From the NCBI GenBank assembly GCA_045226255.1, contig JBGVCG010000013.1, positions 33,696-97,695 of the forward strand: a DNA stretch of 64,000 nucleotides, read 5' to 3'. Below the pieces are notes generated by a model. The model did no database searches and was not told the origin of the DNA. It saw nothing but the letters and a program-made list of their open reading frames with translations. The position numbers and the translations under genes are program-made. This document shows, in pieces, positions 42,570-50,025 of the stretch (its first letter is position 1; the number at the start of each line of letters is the position of its first letter). The stretch is from UBA1181 sp045226255 (GTDB taxonomy: Bacteria; Bacteroidota; Bacteroidia; Bacteroidales; Paludibacteraceae).

Positions 42570-43049
42570 ATGAAGGCATTGCTGAAATATTGGACGGGGA
42601 CTCTACTCGGACTCCTCCTCTCCGCCAACCTCTTCGCCCAACAAGGCGCAGTCGGGGCGAAGGGAGAGGCGACCGTACCCGCCGCACGTGACACGGTCTA
42701 CTCGCAGTTGCAGGTGGACCGCAGGGCGATCTATCCGGGCGGCACATCCGCTTGGGAGGCCTTCTTCGCCAAGAACCACAGGTACCCTGCGGTGGCCAAA
42801 GCCTCTGGTCTGCAAACCACCGTCGTCGTTCGCTTCGTCATCCAGAAGGATGGTAGTGTCTCCGACCCTGAAATCATCTGCAGCTCCCATCCGCTCTTCA
42901 CGGAGGAGGTGCTCCGTCTCCTGAAAATAATGCCGAAATGGAAGCCTGCGCTGAAACAGGGCAAGCCGTGCGCCTCCTACTATAAACTGCCCTTCATTTT
43001 CCAACTCAAGGAGACACCTGTGGATTGGGGAATGAAACATTGGAATTAA
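42570..43049 (+). CDS. Secreted TonB C-terminal domain protein
   Basis: 159 residues from the ATG (a GTG precedes it). A signal peptide ending LFAQ is followed by a short linker and a TonB C-terminal domain (about 70-150): YPAVAKASGLQTTVVVRFVIQKDGSVSDPEI and LLKIMPKWKPALKQGKP. Real TonB has an uncleaved anchor and a long Pro-rich spacer; both are absent, so this is a free periplasmic TonB-C domain. It is the third gene of a block with the two DUF4139 proteins, one of which has a TonB plug. Confidence 0.85.
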   Translation: MKALLKYWTGTLLGLLLSANLFAQQGAVGAKGEATVPAARDTVYSQLQVDRRAIYPGGTSAWEAFFAKNHRYPAVAKASGLQTTVVVRFVIQKDGSVSDPEIICSSHPLFTEEVLRLLKIMPKWKPALKQGKPCASYYKLPFIFQLKETPVDWGMKHWN

Positions 43050-43135
43050 TGCACGTGATACGCATACGTGAATGTAAAATCGTAAATCACATAGATTGTC
43101 AAATTGACTACCATAATTCAAAATTATCTAGGTGT

Positions 43136-43150
43136 CACCCCTTCGGGGTT
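43136..43150. repeat. Palindromic unit CACCCCTTCGGGGTT, first of three
   Basis: CACCCC/GGGGTT around TTC, repeated at 43207-43221 and inverted at 43486-43500. Short REP-like hairpin; also a possible weak terminator for the TonB gene. Confidence 0.65.
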
Positions 43151-43254
43151 CCGGACCATATCTGCATTGTACACACACGGGTTATCACCCGTGCCTGTAT
43201 TATGATCACCCCTTCGGGGTTCTCCTGCCAATTGTAAATCATAAAATCGTAAAT

Positions 43255-43314
43255 CCCCACACGATGCGTACACCCTAAGCCCCGTAGGGGCGGCTACATC
43301 ACAGGCAGGGGCGT
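43255..43314. repeat. 60-bp direct repeat, copy 1
   Basis: Starts CCCCACACGATGCGTAC, contains GCCCCGTAGGGGC and GGCTACATCACAGGCAGGGG. Copy 2 is at 43393-43452; they differ at about three positions. Confidence 0.8.
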
Positions 43315-43392
43315 GAAATAATTATGAATTATGAATTGAATTTTGAAACGATAGTTCGACGTAGTCAATCTTGAAATAACGTAAATGTGGAT

Positions 43393-43452
43393 CCCCACAC
43401 GATGCGTACGCCCCAAGCCCCGTAGGGGCGGCTACATCACAGGCAGGGGCGT
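43393..43452. repeat. 60-bp direct repeat, copy 2
   Basis: Near-identical to 43255-43314; followed by the inverted palindrome at 43486-43500. Confidence 0.8.
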
Positions 43453-43550
43453 CAACCCCTGTTTGATGAACGTGCGTGTGACATGAACCCCGAAGGGGTG
43501 ACAACAATATAGACGTTAGACCCTAGACATTAGCGGAGGATGTGCATACC

Positions 43551-43577
43551 AACTCTTAATTCTTAACTCTTAACTCC
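43551..43577. repeat. Heptamer array (TTAACTC type)
   Basis: About four units: CAACTCT, TAATTCT, TAACTCT, TAACTCC. Reverse complement of the GAGTTAA array at 23345-23393. Confidence 0.65.
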
Positions 43578-43757
43578 TCCGTTGCGTCTTTTATCAAGCT
43601 GACTATCAGTATTTTGTAAAATAATTGCACCTATTTTCCATGTGTTGTGAGCCAATTTTCTTACCCTTAACCAAATCATCTACTCCCCGCTGAAAAGTCA
43701 GGAATATTTTTAATAAAATTTGAAATTATTCTTATAGGCGAAACTTTCTACCGTCTC

Positions 43758-43765
43758 TATTTTTG
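43758..43765 (+). promoter_or_regulatory. -7 box of the glycosidase gene
   Basis: TATTTTTG, 33 nt before the ATG at 43799. The predicted start site falls near 43772, where the longer TTG-started frame begins, so the ATG is the better start. Confidence 0.5.
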
Positions 43766-43798
43766 CGATGATTGTCGAACCAAAAGATTCAGAGCACT

Positions 43799-45733
43799 AT
43801 GAACCACATTCGTAAAAACATCGTATTATTAATGACTTCCTGGGTCATTGCAACACCTCAGGTTGCGCATGCGGCGGAGACGCTCAAGGTGGATCTGACG
43901 GACAGTATCCGTCCTGTAACTCACTGTGCGTCAGGTTCCCTCTACGGAATGACGGAGAATGAGCCTGCCGACATTGATGGGTTGGTGGCTCCCCTGAAGC
44001 CGCACATGTTCTGCCAACCACCTGAAGGAAAGAATGGTAACCAACACAATTTCGGGGATGGTTACATCGTGGCGGGTAGGTTGAAAAACACTACCGCCAA
44101 AGTACAAATCACATTGGCGGACCTGCTTCCGAACTGGCCTTATCGTTGGCCGGGACAGCAGAGCTGGCTGAGCTCCGTGGAGCGGGTCGTGAAGAAAAAG
44201 TTCTCTGAAGGCCTGACCAACATCCATAGCTATGTGATATGGAACGAGCCGGATGGTACTTGGAACACCTCCAACGGAGACATTAACACTACGGTATGGA
44301 AACCCACCTACGAACTCCTGCGCAAATTGGACCCTGAGACCCCAATCGTCGGCCCAGGCATGGCCTACTATAATGAGTCGAGGATGAGGACCTTCCTCAC
44401 CTTCTGTAAGCAAAACAACTGCCTCCCTGACCTGATTTGCTGGCACCAATGGGGAAGCGCAGGCTTTGCGGACGCTGTGAGGAGTGTGCGCAAGTTACAG
44501 CAGGAGCTGGGCATTCCGGAGCGCCCATACTGTATCAATGAGTACTGCGCAGGCTCGGACTCGGACAAGCAGCAGTATGAGGGTTGTCCAGGCTACTCCG
44601 TACCTTTCATCGCCAAGTTCGAACGCTACAACGTGGAGAGCGCGACCATCTCTTGGTGGCACGTTCCGCACCCAGGTCGTTTGGGTAGCTTGCTGACTGA
44701 CAATGGCCAGAAGGGTGGCGGATGGTGGCTCTACAAATGGTACGGAGACATGGAGGGCTACATGGCGAATGTTACCCCGCCTAACGACAGAAGCGAGGGC
44801 GTGGACGGTTTCGCCTCCGTGGACAGGAAACATCACTGCGCCAGCCTCGTATTGGGAGGTAAATCAGTGGGCGATGTGAACGTTGTCTTCCAGAAGATGC
44901 CGGACTTCCTCAGCGGTGTCGTCAGAGTGAAGGTGGAACGCGTCACTTGGAAGAGCATCAACACACCGGTCAATGGTACCGACCTCATCTCCGAATCGGA
45001 CATGGTGGTCGAGGGAGGAAGCCTCACCGTCCCTGTGAGGATAGAGAGTGAACTCTACGGCTACCGCATCTACATCACTCCGCTGAATGTTCCCCAAACG
45101 CCTTACCGTAACGAGACGGCCAGCATCCCTGGGCGTGTCGAGGCGGAGAACTTCGACGTGGCAGGACAAGGATTTTCCTACTACGACAATGATGATAGAA
45201 ACAAAGGTGACGGAGAATACCGCACAGACGAGGGTGTAGACGTTGTGAAGGCGGGTGACGGCTTTGCGATAGGCTACACGGAGAAAGGAGAGTGGATGGA
45301 GTATACGGTCGACGTGAAAGAGTCTGATGAGTATGATATCATGGCTAATGTCTCCAACGGTGGGGAGGTGGATGGTTTCCAACTTTTCCTCGACGGAGAA
45401 GCGCTCACGCAGAGCTACACCATCGCACAGACCAGCGAGGACTGGAGCGTTTATGAGGAAATACGTGTGGCGACCGCCCATTTGGAGAAGGGGGAGCATA
45501 TTTTGAAGCTTCTCATAGAGGGGAATTACGTGAACATCGATTGGCTCGAATTCAAGCCTTCGGATCCTTCCGCTGTGCGCAATACGCTTGGCGACGAAGA
45601 CAAATCCCTGAAGGGTGCGACGTATTATGATGTGAGAGGGAATCAGGTTCATCGGAAGGAATTGCAACGCAACAAGTGTTATATTGCAGTTCCGTCAACC
45701 CACAAGGAGGGCATCAAATTTGTGAGTGAATAG
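43799..45733 (+). CDS. Secreted clan GH-A glycoside hydrolase with CBM6
   Basis: 644 residues from MNHIRKNIVLLM, a signal peptide ending AHA. The catalytic barrel (about 30-420) places acid/base Glu150 (WNEPDG) and nucleophile Glu248 (INEYCA) 98 residues apart, as expected of clan GH-A strands 4 and 7; GH39-like families are closest in feel, but I cannot name the family. A CBM6 follows (about 440-590): GRVEAENFDVAGQGFSYYD, GEWMEYTVDV and NIDWLEFKP. The short end (YYDVRGNQV) resembles a T9SS sorting domain. Likely degrades a plant or microbial polysaccharide outside the cell. Confidence 0.8.
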   Translation: MNHIRKNIVLLMTSWVIATPQVAHAAETLKVDLTDSIRPVTHCASGSLYGMTENEPADIDGLVAPLKPHMFCQPPEGKNGNQHNFGDGYIVAGRLKNTTAKVQITLADLLPNWPYRWPGQQSWLSSVERVVKKKFSEGLTNIHSYVIWNEPDGTWNTSNGDINTTVWKPTYELLRKLDPETPIVGPGMAYYNESRMRTFLTFCKQNNCLPDLICWHQWGSAGFADAVRSVRKLQQELGIPERPYCINEYCAGSDSDKQQYEGCPGYSVPFIAKFERYNVESATISWWHVPHPGRLGSLLTDNGQKGGGWWLYKWYGDMEGYMANVTPPNDRSEGVDGFASVDRKHHCASLVLGGKSVGDVNVVFQKMPDFLSGVVRVKVERVTWKSINTPVNGTDLISESDMVVEGGSLTVPVRIESELYGYRIYITPLNVPQTPYRNETASIPGRVEAENFDVAGQGFSYYDNDDRNKGDGEYRTDEGVDVVKAGDGFAIGYTEKGEWMEYTVDVKESDEYDIMANVSNGGEVDGFQLFLDGEALTQSYTIAQTSEDWSVYEEIRVATAHLEKGEHILKLLIEGNYVNIDWLEFKPSDPSAVRNTLGDEDKSLKGATYYDVRGNQVHRKELQRNKCYIAVPSTHKEGIKFVSE

Positions 45734-45786
45734 GTGAATCGAGATATGGGTGTTTAGGTCGTAAGTGTTAAGATGATAGTATAACA

Positions 45787-45820
45787 AAGGAGGCGAGCCA
45801 TTGGGTTCGCCTCCTTCGTT
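45787..45820. terminator. Bidirectional terminator between glycosidase and trpB
   Basis: Perfect 10-bp arms AAGGAGGCGA (45787-45796) / TCGCCTCCTT (45807-45816), with short T-containing tails on both strands, between convergent genes. Confidence 0.75.
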
Positions 45821-45837
45821 ATAATGTGAAGTACACT

Positions 45838-47205
45838 TTATTTGATGATTTGCTCAAGCTTCTCCACGTTCGCTTTGATCACTTCATCAGGCAACTCGTA
45901 GTTGAGGAGATCGCCTGAAATATACTGATCGTAAGCGGTCATATCAATCAATCCATGTCCGGAAAGGTTGAACAGGATGACCTTCTCCTTACCCTCTTCC
46001 TTCGCTTTCTTCGCCTCACGGATAGCGGTAGCGATAGCGTGGGAGGACTCTGGAGCAGGGATGATACCCTCTGTCTGGGCGAACAACGTAGCCGCCTCGA
46101 ACGTCTCCAATTGAGGAATGTCCACACCCTTCATCAAGCCGTCCTTGATCAACTGGCTGACGATGGTTCCCGCACCGTGGTAGCGGAGACCGCCGGCGTG
46201 GATATGGGCAGGTGCGAAGTTATGTCCCAACGTGTACATAGGCAACATAGGTGTGTAACCAGCCTCATCACCGAAGTCGTATTGGAAGACACCACGGGTC
46301 AACTTAGGACAAGAAGCTGGCTCTGCTGCGAGGAACTGAGTGTTCTTGCCGTCCAGGATGTTGTGGCGCATGAATGGGAAGGAGAGTCCGCCGAAGTTGG
46401 AACCTCCACCGAAGCAACCGATGATGATGTCTGGGTATTCGCCTGCCATCTCCATCTGCTTCTCAGCCTCCAAACCGATGATGGTCTGGTGGAGGGTCAC
46501 GTGGTTCAAGACGCTACCCAACACATACTTGCAGTTAGGCGTCTGCATGGCGAGCTCCACCGCCTCTGAGATAGCGGTACCCAAACTACCTTGATAGCTA
46601 GGGTTAGCGGTCAATATATCCTTACCTGCGCGCGTGCTCATGCTTGGGGAGGCGATCACCTGTGCTCCGAAAGTCTGCATGATGGAACGGCGATATGGTT
46701 TCTGGTGGTAGCTGACCTTAACCATGAAGACAGCCAACTCCAGTCCGAATGCCTTGGCTGCGTAGGAGAGGGCGGCACCCCATTGTCCTGCGCCGGTCTC
46801 TGTCGTGATGTTAGTCACACCCTCCTTTTTGCAGTAGTAAGCCTGAGCCAATGCGGAGTTCAGCTTGTGTGAACCGACAGGGCTGACGCTCTCGTTCTTG
46901 AAGTAGATGTGTGCAGGAGTACCCAATGCCTTCTCCAATCCGTAGGCTCTCACCAATGGAGTGGAACGGTAGCTCTTGTAGAGGTCACGTACCTCCTCAG
47001 GTATCTCGATCCAAGCGTCAGTCGTGTTCAGCTCCTGCTCGGAACATGCGCGGTTGAAGAGGCCGCACATCTCATCGACCGTAATAGGTTTTTTCGTCTG
47101 TGGATTCAGCATAGGAAGAGGTTTGTTCTTCATGTCTGCCACGATGTTGTACCATTTTCTTGGTATCTCATTCTCCTGTAATAAAAATCTTTTTTGTTTT
47201 TCCAT
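45838..47205 (-). CDS. trpB: Tryptophan synthase beta chain, TrpB2 type
   Basis: 455 residues from MEKQKRFLLQ (the longer frame crosses the leader). It carries the TrpB2 features: an extended N-terminus, PLVRAYGLEKAL, PLP Lys114 in GSHKLNSALA, ETGAGQWG and the phosphate-binding CFGGGSNFGG. TrpB makes tryptophan from indole and serine; TrpB2 often acts without TrpA, as an indole salvage enzyme or with phosphoserine. No other trp gene is close. The leader upstream carries a tandem-Trp peptide and a terminator, so expression is probably controlled by tryptophan. Confidence 0.95.
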   Translation of the reverse strand: MEKQKRFLLQENEIPRKWYNIVADMKNKPLPMLNPQTKKPITVDEMCGLFNRACSEQELNTTDAWIEIPEEVRDLYKSYRSTPLVRAYGLEKALGTPAHIYFKNESVSPVGSHKLNSALAQAYYCKKEGVTNITTETGAGQWGAALSYAAKAFGLELAVFMVKVSYHQKPYRRSIMQTFGAQVIASPSMSTRAGKDILTANPSYQGSLGTAISEAVELAMQTPNCKYVLGSVLNHVTLHQTIIGLEAEKQMEMAGEYPDIIIGCFGGGSNFGGLSFPFMRHNILDGKNTQFLAAEPASCPKLTRGVFQYDFGDEAGYTPMLPMYTLGHNFAPAHIHAGGLRYHGAGTIVSQLIKDGLMKGVDIPQLETFEAATLFAQTEGIIPAPESSHAIATAIREAKKAKEEGKEKVILFNLSGHGLIDMTAYDQYISGDLLNYELPDEVIKANVEKLEQIIK

Positions 47206-47244
47206 TTTGTTATATGAATTAAATATATTGTTTCCTAAATGCAA

Positions 47245-47324
47245 AAGAAAAACCGCAGACCTCGGAGGCTTGCGGTTTCACTATCTTGTTTGAATATGTC
47301 TCATACGCTAGTTGCAGACCCTCC
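47245..47324 (-). promoter_or_regulatory. Tryptophan attenuator: terminator and antiterminator upstream of trpB
   Basis: On the minus strand the terminator pairs CCGCAAGCCT with AGGTCTGCGG (47253-47275; ten positions with one mismatch and one wobble) and is followed by TTTTTCTTTT. The competing antiterminator pairs GGAGG...TGC (47324-47314) with GCA..CCTCC (47273-47264). A further GCAGA/TCTGC pairing (47338-47342 with 47314-47318) joins the leader-peptide end to segment 2. This is the full 1:2, 2:3, 3:4 arrangement of ribosome-mediated attenuation. Confidence 0.85.
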
Positions 47325-47331
47325 GTTTAAA

Positions 47332-47379
47332 TCAGAATCTGCGCCACCAACGTTTGTTATTATTCTTCGAATTGTTCAT
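47332..47379 (-). CDS. trpL: trp leader peptide (15 residues, tandem Trp)
   Basis: It reads MNNSKNNNKRWWRRF then TGA. The two adjacent TGG codons (47344-47349) sit just before segment 1 of the attenuator, so a ribosome stalled for lack of Trp-tRNA would cover it and free segment 2. Position, orientation and spacing to the terminator all fit a leader peptide for the downstream trpB. Confidence 0.85.
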   Translation of the reverse strand: MNNSKNNNKRWWRRF

Positions 47380-47407
47380 GGATAAAATCATCTATGTTTA
47401 TCTTTCA

Positions 47408-47438
47408 CAAAGGAAATTATTTTTTTCTTATGAGCAAA
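47408..47438 (-). promoter_or_regulatory. Promoter of the trpL-trpB leader
   Basis: Minus strand TTTG (47435-47438), 19-nt spacer, TTCCTTTG (47408-47415), one mismatch from TAnnTTTG. It lies about 28 nt before the leader-peptide ATG. Confidence 0.65.
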
Positions 47439-47505
47439 ATAATTTGGTGGAAATTTTTGGGAGGTCTACGGATTGTTTGCTCTCTGCGGTCATCCTGCGT
47501 TTGGA

Positions 47506-47865
47506 TCACTTCTTCGTGTAGTTGAGCACTACGGCAGACGCCTCCATAGGGAAGGGTACGGGTGGGTGCATCTTGCGGAGAGTGGTCTCCATCGTCTCAA
47601 TCTGCGGGTACTTCGATAGGATGGTCTGTTGTATTCTCCACGCCACGTTTTCGATTAGTTGGGAAGGTTGTTTCATCTCTTCCTTTATCAGTTCGCAGAG
47701 TTCCGCATAGTTGATGGCCTCCTGGAGAGCGTCCGTTTGGGCGGCCTTTGAGAAGTCGTAGCCGATCTTCAGCGATACACTATAATCTCCTCCCACGATG
47801 TTCTCCGTGGGAATCGCGCCGTGAAAGGCATGGATTTGCAGTTTGTCTACTATGAGGTAATTCAT
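47506..47865 (-). CDS. folB: Dihydroneopterin aldolase
   Basis: 119 residues, a normal FolB. VDKLQIHAFHGAIPTENIVGGDYSV at the start, and LCELIKEEM, LIENVAWRIQQTIL and VRKMHPPVP-like end (LRKMHPPVPFPMEA) mark the family, with the catalytic Lys in the KMHPP segment. It cleaves 7,8-dihydroneopterin in folate synthesis. Its ATG overlaps the rsmD stop (ATGA). Confidence 0.93.
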   Translation of the reverse strand: MNYLIVDKLQIHAFHGAIPTENIVGGDYSVSLKIGYDFSKAAQTDALQEAINYAELCELIKEEMKQPSQLIENVAWRIQQTILSKYPQIETMETTLRKMHPPVPFPMEASAVVLNYTKK

Positions 47866-48404
47866 TCTGCCGATTTTTTAAAGAAGGTGAAATTCACGTG
47901 GCCGTATTTCCTATGTTCAAGGAAGTTTGGGTGTGATTCGAAATTAAAATCCTTAGGATGTTCCAATATGAGGAGACCCTCATCGTTCAGCAGGTTGTGT
48001 TGGAAAACAATGTCCGGAATCTCCTGGAGGCGGGGATGGTCATACGGAGGGTCCGCGAATACCAGATCGAACTGGGAGGCGCATCGCTCCACGTATTTGA
48101 ACGTATCTCCCTTGATGGCACTGATCTCGTCGGCTTTCAGCTCGGCGATGGTCTTTTTGATGAACAGATAGTTGGTGGCGTTCATCTCCAACAGGGTGAC
48201 ATTGGGGCAACCCCTTGAGGCGAACTCTAGGCTGATGCTTCCTGTGCCCCCGAACATATCCAATACCCTTGTCTCTTCGTAGTCGATACGGTTGTTGAGA
48301 ATGTCGAACAACGCCTCCTTGGCCACGTCCGTCGTTGGTCGTGCCTTCAGGTTTTTGGGAGGCGAGAAACGTTTCCCCTTATATTTTCCGCTGATTATAC
48401 GCAT
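47862..48404 (-). CDS. rsmD: 16S rRNA (guanine966-N2)-methyltransferase
   Basis: 180 residues. RIISGKYKGKRF and RPTTDVAKEALFDIL are the family's N-terminal block; the SAM site is VLDMFGGTGSISLEFASRG and the catalytic motif FADPPYDHP. It methylates G966 of 16S rRNA. Overlaps the DUF3822 gene upstream by 10 nt and folB downstream by 4 nt, so the set is translationally coupled. Confidence 0.95.
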   Translation of the reverse strand: MRIISGKYKGKRFSPPKNLKARPTTDVAKEALFDILNNRIDYEETRVLDMFGGTGSISLEFASRGCPNVTLLEMNATNYLFIKKTIAELKADEISAIKGDTFKYVERCASQFDLVFADPPYDHPRLQEIPDIVFQHNLLNDEGLLILEHPKDFNFESHPNFLEHRKYGHVNFTFFKKSAE

Positions 48405-49231
48405 GTTGGCAAGTCGAAAAGGATGGTTTGTTTGTTGCAGATGTCGGATTTGGCGAATTGTTTTCCTAACTCGACGGTCGGACGGTTGAGGATGGTAATG
48501 TCGCTGACGTATTTCGCCAGCTTGGTTGTCGCCGAGCTCTTTTCCGTCACCTCTCCCCGCATGGTCACTTTCGCCTTGTAAGGGTCTATCTTCAGTTGAT
48601 CGAATACGTTGAGGGTGAAGTAGAGGAACCCTTCATCGTCCTTTCGGGGGAAGGTGTTGACCATTTGCAGCGCGTTCTCTTTCACGACTGCGAGATCGAA
48701 GAAGTCGCGTCCCATCAGGATGCCGACGGACTCCTCTCCCGTCTCTTTGCTCCGCATCATCGTCCGGGTGGAGAGGATGCTTTGCCTATGGATATATCGG
48801 ATGGAAGGGAATCTCTCTTCCAAAAGGTTTGCCAGTGTTGTCGGAATGTTGTGGAGAAGTACGGCATCGCATAGCTCCATGGCGTCTTGTATGACCTTGG
48901 TGTCGGTTGGGTCGCCATTGGCGCAGAATTTCCAGTAGGCTGCCTTGTCCGATTCATTGAAGACGGCGGAGGGCATCAACGTGTATGCTTTGTCGTCGTT
49001 CAGGAAAATCACTTCGCTGTACTTGCGGCGTAGGGAGTCTAGTTTGTTCAATTGCTCGGAGAATAGTTGCGTGACGCTTTTGCCCGCCTCTGTCACATGA
49101 CAGAAGTATAGAGGCCGCTTCTCAGAAAGAGAGGCGACGACAAAACAAAATCCATCCGGCAACAACCGAATGGATAATGTATGTTCTGGCGAATTCGCCG
49201 GGTCGAAAGAAGACTCCGCTATTTCTACCAT
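48395..49231 (-). CDS. DUF3822 protein
   Basis: 278 residues from MVEIAESSFDPAN; this start lies 4 nt after the stop of the upstream gene, whereas the longer frame would overlap it. The conserved block NPEHTLSIRLLPDGFCF-like beginning (here SPEHTLSIRLLPDGFCF) and GRDFFDLAVVKENALQMVNTF match DUF3822, a Bacteroidota family for which an actin-like fold has, as I recall, been reported. Function unknown. It sits in the usual place directly before rsmD. Confidence 0.8.
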   Translation of the reverse strand: MVEIAESSFDPANSPEHTLSIRLLPDGFCFVVASLSEKRPLYFCHVTEAGKSVTQLFSEQLNKLDSLRRKYSEVIFLNDDKAYTLMPSAVFNESDKAAYWKFCANGDPTDTKVIQDAMELCDAVLLHNIPTTLANLLEERFPSIRYIHRQSILSTRTMMRSKETGEESVGILMGRDFFDLAVVKENALQMVNTFPRKDDEGFLYFTLNVFDQLKIDPYKAKVTMRGEVTEKSSATTKLAKYVSDITILNRPTVELGKQFAKSDICNKQTILFDLPTCV

Positions 49232-49235
49232 AAGA

Positions 49236-49919
49236 TTACTCCCAGTTTCCTGCGTTATTATTTGGAGAGCTGATATCACCCACCTTCAATCCAGGGAACT
49301 TCTTCAAAGTCTTTGCCTTCTCGTTGAGGTTGATGATCTCCTGCTTGTTCAAACCGTTCAAGTATACGTCGTTTGGAACACTTGCCTCGAACAAAGGCAC
49401 CTTGACGTTAGACTTGGTGAGGAACATTGTGTCCTTCATGTCGAATTTAGCTTGCTTGTTGGTGAAAGGCACTACGTCAAATGAGTCTGTGCAGAAGTTC
49501 TGTCCGAAGATGGACTCCTTCACATTTACATAGTTCGTGTCACGACGGAAGTTGGTCATGAATGAATCATAATTGGCAATGCCATATTTTGCCGCATCCT
49601 CTTCTGTGAGGTGGAGGGCGATCTCCTCTGTCAAGCCCGCCTTCATTTGATCATCCGTCAATTCTCCCTTCTTAGCGACTTTCGGAATCACACCCGTGTT
49701 GATGAAGTTGATCAACTCAGGTAGGTTCTTCGCATACTTTCCATTCGCTTCGTTGTAGGCGATTTGGGCTTTGCGGATGTTAATCAATTTTTCGATTACT
49801 GCTTTGTCTCGGATTGCCTTTTCCTCTTCGAATTCAATAGGGTTCATTACGCTTCTATAGCACATGTACGCCAATAATACGGAGGCGACAATCAAAAGAG
49901 CTTTTAATACGTTTCTCAT
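49236..49919 (-). CDS. Uncharacterised single-pass envelope protein, pseudopilin-like N-terminus
   Basis: 227 residues. A hydrophobic N-terminal helix (about 5-22) continues into a long amphipathic helix (FEEEKAIRDKAVIEKLINIRKAQIAYNEANGKYA), the layout of a pseudopilin, followed by a mixed domain. I do not see a prepilin peptidase site, so this is only a shape resemblance. It is first in the operon with DUF3822, rsmD and folB. Function unknown. Confidence 0.7.
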   Translation of the reverse strand: MRNVLKALLIVASVLLAYMCYRSVMNPIEFEEEKAIRDKAVIEKLINIRKAQIAYNEANGKYAKNLPELINFINTGVIPKVAKKGELTDDQMKAGLTEEIALHLTEEDAAKYGIANYDSFMTNFRRDTNYVNVKESIFGQNFCTDSFDVVPFTNKQAKFDMKDTMFLTKSNVKVPLFEASVPNDVYLNGLNKQEIINLNEKAKTLKKFPGLKVGDISSPNNNAGNWE

Positions 49920-49963
49920 ATCGTTTTTAATAATTATTTTTGTTCTCTATTCTTTTTGGTGCA

Positions 49964-49971
49964 CAAAAATA
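49964..49971 (-). promoter_or_regulatory. -7 box of the 49919-47506 operon
   Basis: Minus strand TATTTTTG, 44 nt before the ATG at 49919. The -33 region is an A/T homopolymer run, so it cannot be judged. Confidence 0.5.
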
Positions 49972-50025
49972 AAAAAAAAAGGTTTTAACATGGACTTTTA
50001 ACTAAAGTTATTTTGCAAAAAAGTG

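Larger units (their letters stand above)
43050..43750. other. Repeat-rich spacer after the DUF4139/TonB cassette
   Basis: About 700 nt without a supported gene. It holds two 60-bp direct repeats, three CACCCCTTCGGGGTT palindromes, a CACGGGT/ACCCGTG hairpin at 43176-43193, GTAAAT-type heptamers and a TTAACTC-type heptamer array; some are listed separately. Confidence 0.7.

Noticed and set aside
43176..43193. Terminator for the TonB-domain gene
   Set aside because: CACGGGT/ACCCGTG is a good hairpin, but no T run follows on either strand.
43772..43798. TTG start for the glycosidase
   Set aside because: It would add nine residues before the signal peptide and falls at the predicted transcription start.
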